Positions 49,254 to 57,073 are shown, numbered from the stretch's first letter. The stretch is DNA of 64,000 nt from JAFARE01 sp035566535 (GCA_035566535.1 DATMRA010000130.1:1-64000); one strand, 5' to 3'. Translations and numbers: made by a program. Notes: a model not told the origin generated them from the sequence alone.

Positions 49254-50666
49254 ATGGCCGCGACCCGCACGGAGAGGGACTCGATGGGCGACTTCGAGGT
49301 GCCCGAGGACGCGTATTACGGCGCCAATACGATGCGCGCGGCGGTGAACTTTCCCATCAGTGACCTTCGGCTTCCGCGCAGCTTCCTGCACGCGCTCGGA
49401 CTCATCAAGCAGCAGTCGGCGCAGGTGAACAGCGACCTCGGCCTGCTCGACAAAGCGCTCGCCGGCGCGATCGTGCGAGCGGCCCAAGACGTGATCGACG
49501 GAAAGCTCGACTCGCAGTTCGTGGTCGACGTGTTCCAAACGGGCAGTGGCACCTCCACCAACATGAATATCAACGAGGTGCTCAGCAACAGAGCCATCGA
49601 ATTGCTCGGCGGGGTCAAGGGTTCGCGCACCCCGGTGCACCCGAACGATCACGTGAATCTCGGTCAATCGAGCAACGACGTGATCCCCTCCGCCATCCAG
49701 GTGGCCGCTGCTATGGACATCCAGGGCCATCTGGTCCCTGCGTTGCAGACACTCGAGGATTCGCTGCGCGCCAAGGCAGATGAGTTCTGGCCCGTCGTGA
49801 AAACCGGCCGGACCCACATGCAGGACGCGACGCCGATCCGCCTCGGCCAGGAGTTCCTCGGGTACGCGGGCCAGGTCGAGCGCGCCCGCCGCCGCTGCAG
49901 CGAGGCCTTGGGGGCGCTGATCGAGCTACCTCTGGGCGGCACCGCCGTGGGAACGGGAGTCGGCACGCATCCTGAGTTCGCCGAGCGCGTCATCGCGCGT
50001 CTCGCCGAGCTCACCGGGATCCCCTTCCGCGAGACCGACAACCATTTCGCCGGCCAGTCGACCCTGGATTCGGTCGTGGCCGCCAGCGGAGCGCTCAAGG
50101 CTGTGGCGATCGCGCTGTACAAGATCGCCAACGACATCAGGTTGCTCGCCTTCGGTCCGCGCGCGGGCATCGCCGAGATCCAGATTCCGGCGGTGCAGCC
50201 CGGGTCGTCGATCATGCCGGGCAAGGTCAATCCCGTCATCAGCGAGTCCGTGACCATGGTCGCGGCGCAGGTGATCGGCAATGACGCGACCATCAGCTTC
50301 TGCGGGGCGGCCGGGTCGCTGCTCGAGCTCAACGTGATGATGCCGGTGGCGGCGTACGACCTCCTGCAGTCGATCGCCCTGCTAGCGACGTCGGCGCGAA
50401 ACCTGGCCGTGCAATCGGTCGACGGCATCGTCGCCACGAGCAACGGTCCCGATCTTGTTGAGCGCGGGTTGATGATCACCACCGCGCTCGCCCCGCGCAT
50501 CGGGTACGACGCCGCCGGAGCGATCGCCAAGGAGGCGCTCGCCAGTGGCCGGACCATTCGCGAGGTGGCGCGCGAGCGCACGTCTCTCAGCGATGAGGAA
50601 CTGGCCGAATTGCTCGATCCCGAGGCAATGACGCGTCCCGGGCTCGGCACCGCGACGGGTGGTTAA
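49254..50666 (+). CDS. fumC: Class II fumarate hydratase
   Basis: TCA-cycle interconversion of fumarate and malate. 470 residues. Segments SGTSTNMNINEVLSNRA, HPNDHVNLGQSSNDVIPSA and the superfamily signature GSSIMPGKVNP. The GTAVGTGVGTHPEFAERV stretch fits fumarases better than aspartate ammonia-lyases, which are the main alternative. Good GGAGGAG ribosome-binding site before the ATG. Overlaps or abuts the hydroxyacyl-CoA dehydrogenase gene. Confidence 0.92.
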   Translation: MAATRTERDSMGDFEVPEDAYYGANTMRAAVNFPISDLRLPRSFLHALGLIKQQSAQVNSDLGLLDKALAGAIVRAAQDVIDGKLDSQFVVDVFQTGSGTSTNMNINEVLSNRAIELLGGVKGSRTPVHPNDHVNLGQSSNDVIPSAIQVAAAMDIQGHLVPALQTLEDSLRAKADEFWPVVKTGRTHMQDATPIRLGQEFLGYAGQVERARRRCSEALGALIELPLGGTAVGTGVGTHPEFAERVIARLAELTGIPFRETDNHFAGQSTLDSVVAASGALKAVAIALYKIANDIRLLAFGPRAGIAEIQIPAVQPGSSIMPGKVNPVISESVTMVAAQVIGNDATISFCGAAGSLLELNVMMPVAAYDLLQSIALLATSARNLAVQSVDGIVATSNGPDLVERGLMITTALAPRIGYDAAGAIAKEALASGRTIREVARERTSLSDEELAELLDPEAMTRPGLGTATGG

Positions 50667-51522
50667 CGTGGCCGGCGAAGGCAGGATCAGCGTGGTCGGC
50701 GCGGGCACCATGGGCGGCCAGATCGCGTACCAGGCTGCGCTTCACGGTTTCGACGTCCACCTTGTGAGCCGCAAGCAGGAGCGGCTCGAGGCGGCGCGCG
50801 ACGAAGCTTCGAAGCTGCTGCGCCGACGCGTTGAGAAAGGCAAGCTGGACGGCGACGCGTGCGAGGCTGCCCTGGGCCGGGTATCGCTCAGCACCGATCT
50901 CTCGGAGATGGGCGGGTCGCGCGTGGTGATCGAGTCGGTTGCCGAGGACCGCGACACGAAGCGAGAAGTCTTTCAACGCATCTCCGAGTTTGCAGACGAA
51001 CATGCCATCATTGGCACCAACTCGTCGACGCTGCCGTCATCGCTGTTCGAATCGGTTGTGGAGAACCCGTCGCGGCTCCTCAACATCCACTTCTTCAATC
51101 CGCCTCTGATGATGGCGCTGGTCGAGGTGGTGCGCGGACGGCACACGTCAGAGGACGCGGTGGAACGTGCGATGGAATTCGCCCGCGCGATAGGCAAGAC
51201 ACCGGTCCTGGTGGAGAAGGAGTCATACGGCTTCATCGCCAACCGCATCCTGTTCATCGCTCTGCAAGAAGCCATGCGGTTGGCGCAAGAGGGATTCATC
51301 TCGATCGAAGACTGCGACGTGGCGGTGAAGAATGCCCTGGGCTGGCCCATGGGACCGTTCGCGCTCTCCGACCTCATCGGCCTCGACGTGGTCGAAGCGA
51401 TCCTCGCGGAGGGCTACGAGCAAACCGGTGACAATCGCTGGGAGCCGCTCGCCATTCTCCGAGACCACGTCGCGCGAGGTGAACTCGGACGCAAGACCGG
51501 GACTGGCTTCACTGCTAGCTGA
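50659..51522 (+). CDS. 3-hydroxyacyl-CoA (3-hydroxybutyryl-CoA) dehydrogenase
   Basis: NAD-dependent oxidation of 3-hydroxyacyl-CoA. 287 residues, the size of single-domain butyryl-type enzymes. Rossmann loop ISVVGAGTMGGQIAYQAALH, catalytic region with NSSTLPSSLFESVVENPSRL and HFFNPPLMMALVEVV (His), NRILFIALQEAMRLAQEG in the C-terminal helical domain. The start may be GTG 50659, overlapping fumC by 8 nt, or GTG 50668, 1 nt after it. Together with the thiolase at 15-16 kb it fits beta-oxidation or C4 metabolism. Confidence 0.9.
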   Translation: MVNVAGEGRISVVGAGTMGGQIAYQAALHGFDVHLVSRKQERLEAARDEASKLLRRRVEKGKLDGDACEAALGRVSLSTDLSEMGGSRVVIESVAEDRDTKREVFQRISEFADEHAIIGTNSSTLPSSLFESVVENPSRLLNIHFFNPPLMMALVEVVRGRHTSEDAVERAMEFARAIGKTPVLVEKESYGFIANRILFIALQEAMRLAQEGFISIEDCDVAVKNALGWPMGPFALSDLIGLDVVEAILAEGYEQTGDNRWEPLAILRDHVARGELGRKTGTGFTAS

Positions 51523-51524
51523 AC

Positions 51525-51724
51525 TGGGCCTCTGCTCGCGAACCGCGTAGCGTCATGAAACGGGGCGGCGAAGTCCCGAAGGAGACCTCACGGAGGCGAG
51601 CAACAACGGCCTCGGAGCGCAGGGCTCGCCGAGTGCGAGCGGCGGACCCCAGAGGGGTCCGACCGCGTGTCTCTGGAGGGACTTCGCCGCCCCGTTCGAG
51701 ACGCTGAGTTCAGCAGAGGCCCAG
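51525..51724 (+). repeat. Family B nested palindromic element, copy B4, between convergent genes
   Basis: Inner outer-stem 51559-51577 with 51678-51696: 19 perfect pairs. Further out CGTC 51551-51554 with GACG 51700-51703, and 13 perfect pairs 51525-51537 with 51712-51724, the right arm lying in the final codons of the convergent HAD gene. Apical hairpin GGACCCC, loop AGA, GGGGTCC at 51643-51659, enclosed by CGG/CCG. Relative to B3 one G-C pair of the apical stem is A-T here. An extra GGCGAGC/GCTCGCC pairing (51595-51601 with 51623-51629) is specific to this copy. Confidence 0.82.
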
Positions 51725-52573
51725 GGCAGCCAGGGCGTCTGCCACTCCCGCTTCGCAGGGAGGATTGCACGTCGCGTCGGCGTGCGCGAGGACGCTCGGC
51801 ACAGCATTGCTCACAACGATTGCAAAACCCGCTGCGTCGAGCATCTCGATATCGTTGGGCGCGTCGCCGATCGCGATGGCGTCAGTCATGCGCACGCCCA
51901 GACGCTCGCAAACCAGAGCGCATGCAGCGGCCTTGCTCACAAGCGGACTCACGATCTCGACGAACTGCGGGAGGGATCGTGTCACGCGTGCATCTGGTTG
52001 CAGCTCGCGAGTCATGGTGTCGATGCAGCGTTCGACCTCGCGCGGATCCTCGATCACGCAGATCGCTTTGGTAGACGTGGCCCGCTCGAGGAGAGGAGCG
52101 AGGTCGTCGACGAAGTTGATCGGGACGCCGGCGATCCGCGCGTACAAGTGGGCCTCGGGGCGGTCCTGTTCGCAGTACAGCTCGTCGTCCTGGTAGGCCT
52201 GGAAATGCCAGTTGTGGGCGCGCGCAACGTGCAGCGCGCGCAGCGCGACGGCGGACGCGAGGCCTTCGTCGAGCAGCACTGCACCACTGCCTTCGGGCTC
52301 CGGCAGTTCGCGCACCAGTGCACCCTGGTAACAGACCAGCGGCGTGTGAATGCCGAGCTCGCGGCACCAGGGGAGCGCCGAGCGATACATGCGCCCCGTG
52401 GCGACAATCACCGGTACGCGGCGCGCCGCCTCCCGAACCGCTTCGCGGACGCGCGGGTGCAGAAACTGGTCCTCGCTGTCGAGGCACGTCCCATCGAGAT
52501 CGAGCAGGACCGCCGCCGGCGCGGTGGCGGGTCGTGCCGCTCCCGGCGCATCGATGGGGAGCGGCAGCCTCAC
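51710..52573 (-). CDS. HAD-superfamily hydrolase, Cof-type
   Basis: Phosphatase of the IIB cap subclass, 287 residues. Motif I LLDLDGTCLDSEDQF (Asp nucleophile and DxD), motif II VIVATGRMY, motif III Lys near SPLVSKAAACALV and motif IV IAIGDAPNDIEML. Substrates of this group are sugar phosphates, FMN or PLP; not resolved. The GTG at 52573 overlaps the stop of the upstream dehydrogenase gene (GTGA). The frame runs open far upstream as a shadow of that gene, so the long form is rejected. Its stop codon lies in the right arm of element B4. Confidence 0.87.
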   Translation of the reverse strand: MRLPLPIDAPGAARPATAPAAVLLDLDGTCLDSEDQFLHPRVREAVREAARRVPVIVATGRMYRSALPWCRELGIHTPLVCYQGALVRELPEPEGSGAVLLDEGLASAVALRALHVARAHNWHFQAYQDDELYCEQDRPEAHLYARIAGVPINFVDDLAPLLERATSTKAICVIEDPREVERCIDTMTRELQPDARVTRSLPQFVEIVSPLVSKAAACALVCERLGVRMTDAIAIGDAPNDIEMLDAAGFAIVVSNAVPSVLAHADATCNPPCEAGVADALAALGLC

Positions 52574-53580
52574 TCCGGCGACAGGAGCGGTGGTGGAGCC
52601 TTCCCCGCCCAGACCTCGGGGTTCACGCAATGGCGTGGTACCCGCCCCGCAAGAGCGTCCAGCGCGTTCAGCGCGCACAGCTCCGCCATCGCTGCGCGCG
52701 TCTTCACCGTCGCGCTGCCCAGGTGGGGCGCGAGCACCGCGGTGGCGCAGTCGACGAGGCCGGGCGCGAGCGCGGGCTCGTTCTCGTACACGTCGAGGCC
52801 GCAACCCGCTATCCAATGCTCTTGGAGCGCGCGCACCAGGGCGCGCTCGTCGATCACCGCACCGCGCGATGTGTTCACGAGTACGGCCGTGGGCTTCATC
52901 CGTCGCAGCGCGCTCTCGTCGATGAGGTGGTGGGTTTCCTCTGTCAACGGAACGTGCAGCGATATGACGTCTGCGTCGGCCAGCAGCGTCTCCATCGACG
53001 CTCTGCTCACGCGCGATTGCAGGTCTCCGTCCACGTGCGGGTCGGTGCTGTCGTAGTACGCGACGCGCATCCCAAAACCAAGACAACGGCGCGCCACCGC
53101 CTGGCCGATACGGCCGAAGCCCACAACGCCCAGCAATGAGTCGCGTAGCTCCAGACCGAGCAGGTAGGTCGGTTCCCACCCGTGGAAGCGGCCGGCTCGC
53201 ACCTCGGCGTCTCCCTCACGCAGGCGCCGCGCGCTGGCCAGCATCAGGCCGACTGTGCAGTCGGCAGTGGCGTCAGTGAGCACACCCGGCGTGTTGGCAA
53301 CGGCTATGCCGCGCTCGGTGGCGGCCGCGATGTCGACGTTGTTGTATCCCACCGCATAGACCGACACGCAGCGCAGCGTGGGCAGCCCAGCGTCGAGCAC
53401 GGCAGCGTCGATGGTGTCGCGCAGCTGCGGGCAGAGCGCATCCACCGGACGGCCGCGCAGTTCGTCGCACAGCTCCTCGTGCGATGGGATGCGCCCCAGA
53501 CTGCGCAGCGCGACAGCACCCTCCATGAGTTCTGGAAAGGGCGGAGGGAGGTCGAGCGTGCACAGGACTGTCGCGGGCAT
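52570..53580 (-). CDS. D-isomer specific 2-hydroxyacid dehydrogenase (glyoxylate/hydroxypyruvate reductase-like)
   Basis: 336 residues. NAD-binding loop LGVVGFGRIGQAVARR (about 148-163), catalytic Arg in LVNTSRGAVIDE, Glu in LDVYENEPALAP and His in LAPHLGSATVKTR. The layout is closest to glyoxylate or hydroxypyruvate reductases (GhrB/GyaR); no ACT domain, so not a full SerA. First gene of a pair with the HAD phosphatase. A TAAACT-like box 9 nt before the ATG suggests leaderless transcription. Confidence 0.87.
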   Translation of the reverse strand: MPATVLCTLDLPPPFPELMEGAVALRSLGRIPSHEELCDELRGRPVDALCPQLRDTIDAAVLDAGLPTLRCVSVYAVGYNNVDIAAATERGIAVANTPGVLTDATADCTVGLMLASARRLREGDAEVRAGRFHGWEPTYLLGLELRDSLLGVVGFGRIGQAVARRCLGFGMRVAYYDSTDPHVDGDLQSRVSRASMETLLADADVISLHVPLTEETHHLIDESALRRMKPTAVLVNTSRGAVIDERALVRALQEHWIAGCGLDVYENEPALAPGLVDCATAVLAPHLGSATVKTRAAMAELCALNALDALAGRVPRHCVNPEVWAGKAPPPLLSPE

Positions 53581-53600
53581 TTGAAATCGAGTTTATCGGG

Positions 53601-53606
53601 TACAAT
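53601..53606 (+). promoter_or_regulatory. -10 box TACAAT of the helicase operon
   Basis: TACAAT in the short divergent gap, predicting transcription near 53613, 3 nt before a TTG at 53616 and 60 nt before the GTG at 53673. Confidence 0.4.
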
Positions 53607-53672
53607 CAGTCTGTCTTGCGATCAACGTCCCGAGTGCGGTTGGGAAGACCGCGCGTCGCGAGGCCTCGTCCC

Positions 53673-54860
53673 GTGGTTAACACGGTCGAAGGGGCCGCGA
53701 CCATCGAACCCCCCGATCCAATCAGCTTCGATGAGCTGAATCTCAGTGCAGCCATGCGCGGATCAGTTGCCGAGATGGGCTTCGAGATGGCGACACCGAT
53801 CCAGGCTGGTGCAATCCCTCCGGCGCTCGCCGGGCGGGACGTGGTGGGCCAAGCGCAGACCGGCAGCGGCAAAACCGCGGCCTTCGCCATCCCCATCCTC
53901 GAGCGGCTGGACCCGTCCGACGGACCCGTGCAGGCGCTCATCCTCTGCCCCACGCGTGAGCTGGCAGTCCAGGTGCATGCCGAGCTCACGCGACTCGCCG
54001 CTCGCCACGACATCCTGGCCGTCGCCATCTACGGCGGCGACTCGATGGCGCGGCAGATGCAGGAGCTGCGACGTGGAGCCCACATCGTCGTCGCGACGCC
54101 GGGGCGCCTCAGCGATCATCTCCAACGGCGCTCGCTGACCCTGGCCAACGTCCGGTTCGCGGTGCTCGACGAAGCCGATCGCATGCTGGACATGGGCTTT
54201 GCCCCGGACGTCGAACGCATTCTGCGACAGTGCCCGGCCCAGCGACAGACGATGCTGTTCAGCGCCACGATGCCTGACTGGGTGCGCCGGCTGGCGACTC
54301 GCTACATGCACGACGCGGTGGACATCGACATCAACACCCGGCCTGAGATTCCCGCCGGGGTCACGCAGCTGTACTTGCAGACAACGTGGGCGAACAAGAC
54401 CGACGCCCTCGCGCGGATCCTCGATCAGGCCGACGTGACGGTGGCTCTCATCTTCGTTGAGACCAAGCGCACGGCCGATGTCCTCGAGGCTCAGCTGCAG
54501 CGGCGTGGCTATCGCGTGGGACTGCTCCATGGCGACCTCACCCAGCGCGACCGCGACCATGCCATGCAGCAGTTCCGTGCAAGCCACACGCGCTACCTCA
54601 TTGCCACGAACATCGCTGCCCGTGGGCTCGACGTGGACGACATCTCTCACGTGATCAACTACGACGTGCCACTGACTCCTGACGAGTACGTGCACCGGGT
54701 GGGTCGCACAGCGAGGGCAGGCCGCTCAGGCGTGGCGATCACGCTCATCACGCCGAGCGAGATTCTCAAGCTGCGTGACGTCGAGCGGCACGCGCGGACG
54801 TCGATCGCGCCGGCCACGCTCGACGACTTCCCCGCCGGGGCGCTCGCCGCCCAGGCATAG
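53673..54860 (+). CDS. DEAD-box ATP-dependent RNA helicase
   Basis: About 395 residues. Q motif FDELNLSAAMRGSVAEMGFE with the TPIQ segment, motif I AQTGSGKTAAF, Ia PTRELA, II LDEADRMLDMG, III SAT, V ARGLDVDDI, VI HRVGRTARAGRSG. The core ends about 25 residues after motif VI with no basic C-terminal extension, so it is a compact RhlE/CshA-like helicase. The start is uncertain: GTG 53673 with GAGG upstream is used; a TTG at 53616 with an almost absent leader would add 19 residues. Followed 7 nt later by the hydrolase gene. Confidence 0.92.
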   Translation: MVNTVEGAATIEPPDPISFDELNLSAAMRGSVAEMGFEMATPIQAGAIPPALAGRDVVGQAQTGSGKTAAFAIPILERLDPSDGPVQALILCPTRELAVQVHAELTRLAARHDILAVAIYGGDSMARQMQELRRGAHIVVATPGRLSDHLQRRSLTLANVRFAVLDEADRMLDMGFAPDVERILRQCPAQRQTMLFSATMPDWVRRLATRYMHDAVDIDINTRPEIPAGVTQLYLQTTWANKTDALARILDQADVTVALIFVETKRTADVLEAQLQRRGYRVGLLHGDLTQRDRDHAMQQFRASHTRYLIATNIAARGLDVDDISHVINYDVPLTPDEYVHRVGRTARAGRSGVAITLITPSEILKLRDVERHARTSIAPATLDDFPAGALAAQA

Positions 54861-54867
54861 TCCGGGC

Positions 54868-55659
54868 GTGCCGTCCGGCGTGGCGTCTCTCGCCGTACAC
54901 GACACGGGCACCGGCCCCGCCGTCCTTTTCCTCCACGCGTTTCCTCTCGACGGCTCCCAATGGGACCATCAGGTGGCGGCGTTGAGCGGCGACTATCGCT
55001 GCCTCCGCCCGGATATCTGGGGATGCGGCGCCTCTCCGGCGCCGCCGGATGGGGCGACGACGCTGGACGACTTCGCTCAGGCCGTCATCACGGACCTCGA
55101 CGAGCGCGGTGTCGACCGATTCTCCGTCGTCGGTCTGTCGATGGGTGGATACGTCGCGTTCGCCCTGTGGCGCCTGGCTGCAGCGCGGATCAGTTCCTTG
55201 ACGCTCAGCAATACACGAGCGGACGCAGATGCGGATGAGACGCGCGCCGGCCGTTTGGAGGTGGCCGAGCGTGCTCTTCGCGACGGAAACGTCGCGTTCC
55301 TCGTCGAAGCGAACGTCGACCGTTTGCTCGGCCCGAAAGCTCGGCTCGAGGTTCACATCACCGATCCGCTGCGCGGCCGAATCAAGCGATGCACTCCCGC
55401 GGGTATTGCGTTCGCCCAGCGGGCCATGGCGGATCGGCCCGACAGTGCTCCCCTGCTGCAGGGAATCGCGGTGCCAACGCTCGTGGTGACGGGTCGAGAC
55501 GATGCGGTGATTCCAGAGGCGCAGATGCAGAGGATCGCGGACGGTATTCCGGGGGCCCTGCGCATCGATCTCGACTGCGGCCACCTGTCGAATCTCGAGC
55601 AGCCGCACGAGTTCACGCGCGCACTGGCCGACTTCCTGACCCCGCTGCCGCACTCATGA
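54868..55659 (+). CDS. Alpha/beta hydrolase
   Basis: 263 residues. HAFPLDGSQWDHQ oxyanion region, nucleophile elbow VVGLSMGGYVAFAL (Ser), Asp in LVVTGRDDAVIPEAQM and His in DLDCGHLSNLEQPHEF form the triad. The style resembles 3-oxoadipate enol-lactonase and related C-C/ester hydrolases but no aromatic-degradation gene is nearby. The GTG at 54868 is the first suitable start after the helicase stop. ATGA overlap with the Trm112-like gene. Confidence 0.85.
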   Translation: MPSGVASLAVHDTGTGPAVLFLHAFPLDGSQWDHQVAALSGDYRCLRPDIWGCGASPAPPDGATTLDDFAQAVITDLDERGVDRFSVVGLSMGGYVAFALWRLAAARISSLTLSNTRADADADETRAGRLEVAERALRDGNVAFLVEANVDRLLGPKARLEVHITDPLRGRIKRCTPAGIAFAQRAMADRPDSAPLLQGIAVPTLVVTGRDDAVIPEAQMQRIADGIPGALRIDLDCGHLSNLEQPHEFTRALADFLTPLPHS

Positions 55660-55859
55660 CGGACGTCGCTCCGGAACTGCTTGCAATCCTGGTGTGTCCC
55701 CGCTGCCGCAGCTCACTGGCGGTTGAGAGCACAAGCTTGCGCTGCGACGGATGCCGGCTTCTATACGAGGTCGTGGACGGAATCCCCGACATGATGGTTC
55801 CGCGTGATGCGGAGCCGTCTGCGTCTACGCCGGACGCGCCGCCCCGACTGCCTCAGTAG
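55656..55859 (+). CDS. Trm112-family zinc-binding small protein
   Basis: 67 residues. PELLAILVCPRCRSSLAV and RCDGCRLLYEVVDGIPDMMV give the Trm112/YcaR pattern with a CxxC pair in each half, likely one zinc ion. In other organisms these proteins activate or accompany methyltransferases. It overlaps the hydrolase stop by 4 nt; its 3' end overlaps the convergent rhodanese-ThiF gene by 35 bp. Confidence 0.85.
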   Translation: MTDVAPELLAILVCPRCRSSLAVESTSLRCDGCRLLYEVVDGIPDMMVPRDAEPSASTPDAPPRLPQ

Positions 55860-57018
55860 CCACACCGATCGGCGCGGCGCAGAAACCCACGTAGTCGATC
55901 GGCTCTGTGATGCTGGGATTCTCTCCGCAGACCGGACATTGCGGGTCACGCGGGATGCGGAACTCGCGAAACTTCATCGCCAGCGCATCGATGTGCAGCA
56001 GGCGCCCGGTGAGCAGATCGCCCGCGCCTGTGATCAGCTTGATCACCTCGGCGGCCTGGAGCGTGCCGACAATACCGGGTAGCACTCCCAGCACTCCAGC
56101 CTCGGCGCAGGATGGCGCTTCTTCCGGGGGCGGTGGCGACGGATACCGGCATCGATAGCACGGCGACTGGAACGGCACTATCGTCGTGAGCTGGCCCTCG
56201 AAACGGAAGATGCCACCGTCGATGAGTGGCTTCTTCGTGAAGATGGCGACGTCGTTGGCCAGGTAGCGCGTGGGGAAGTTGTCGCAGCCGTTGACGATGA
56301 CGTCGTACTGCGCAAAGAGCTCACGGGCATTCTCACCACTGAGCATCTCGTTGTGCTCGACGACGCGCACGTCGCTGTTCAGTGCTTGCAACGCGATCCT
56401 CGCCGACTCCGTCTTGCGCATTCCGATGCGGTCCTCGGTGTGGAGAATCTGCCGCTGCAGATTGCTGAGGTCGACGGTGTCGAAATCGACAAAGCCGATC
56501 GTGCCAACACCGGCGGCGGCGAGGTAGAGCGCCGTCGGGCTGCCGAGGCCGCCCGCCCCGATGATCAACACCCTCGCATCGAGCAGCTTCCGCTGCCCTT
56601 CTTCGCCGATCTCGGGGATGAGCAGGTGGCGGCTGTAGCGTTGCTTCTGCTGCGTCGTCAGCGCCTTGGGGACCACGAAGTCGTAGCCCGCCTGCTTCCA
56701 TGCGCCGAAGCCGCCGCCCAGTGATTCGACGTTGGTGTAGCCCAGCTCACGTATGGCGCGGGCCGCGAGGAGCGATCGCACTCCGGCTGCGCAGTAGAGC
56801 GTGATCGGCGTCTCCCGGTCGGGTACCAGATCTTCGATGCGAGTCTCGATGAAGCCCTTGCTCAGATGTACGGCGCCCGGTACGTGCCCTTCCTCGAACT
56901 CGTCGCGCTCACGCACGTCGATGACCACGCGGCCGGGTTCTGCCCGCATCTGCTGAGGCGTCACCTCGGGGATGACGCGGCGTGCTTCGTCGAGGAGATC
57001 GCGGGATGACCTGGCCAT
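55825..57018 (-). CDS. Rhodanese-ThiF/MoeB fusion (E1-like sulfur-carrier adenylyltransferase)
   Basis: 397 residues. N-terminal rhodanese domain (about 18-115) with VIDVRERDEFEEGHVPGAVH and active-site Cys in LYCAAGVRS. ThiF/MoeB domain from about 125: RYSRHLLIPEIGEEGQRKL, ATP loop IIGAGGLGSPTALYLAAAGV, DFDTVDLSNLQRQILH, catalytic Cys in CAEAGVLGVLPGIVGTLQAA, and zinc Cys pairs CYRC and CPVC. It would adenylate and sulfurate a ThiS/MoaD/CysO-type carrier. The domain order is reversed relative to MoeZ/MOCS3, where rhodanese is C-terminal. TAGACT 6 nt before the ATG suggests a leaderless mRNA. Confidence 0.9.
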   Translation of the reverse strand: MARSSRDLLDEARRVIPEVTPQQMRAEPGRVVIDVRERDEFEEGHVPGAVHLSKGFIETRIEDLVPDRETPITLYCAAGVRSLLAARAIRELGYTNVESLGGGFGAWKQAGYDFVVPKALTTQQKQRYSRHLLIPEIGEEGQRKLLDARVLIIGAGGLGSPTALYLAAAGVGTIGFVDFDTVDLSNLQRQILHTEDRIGMRKTESARIALQALNSDVRVVEHNEMLSGENARELFAQYDVIVNGCDNFPTRYLANDVAIFTKKPLIDGGIFRFEGQLTTIVPFQSPCYRCRYPSPPPPEEAPSCAEAGVLGVLPGIVGTLQAAEVIKLITGAGDLLTGRLLHIDALAMKFREFRIPRDPQCPVCGENPSITEPIDYVGFCAAPIGVATEAVGAARPA

Positions 57019-57024
57019 GAACCA

Positions 57025-57030
57025 AGTCTA
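57025..57030 (-). promoter_or_regulatory. -10 box TAGACT of the rhodanese-ThiF gene
   Basis: TAGACT on the minus strand ends 6 nt before the ATG at 57018, no Shine-Dalgarno sequence. Confidence 0.4.
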
Positions 57031-57073
57031 CCCAAAAACCCGACCAGCTAAGTCTGGATTCCGGAGCCCAGGA

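Noticed and set aside
649..51724. Calling the palindromic elements insertion sequences or classical MITEs
   Set aside because: No shared terminal inverted repeats between copies, no target-site duplications recognised, no transposase frame in or near them; the outer arms are locus-specific.
51710..53179. A 489-residue fusion of the HAD phosphatase with an N-terminal domain
   Set aside because: The N-terminal part is the out-of-frame shadow of the 2-hydroxyacid dehydrogenase gene; GTG 52573 overlaps its stop and gives a normal Cof-type length.
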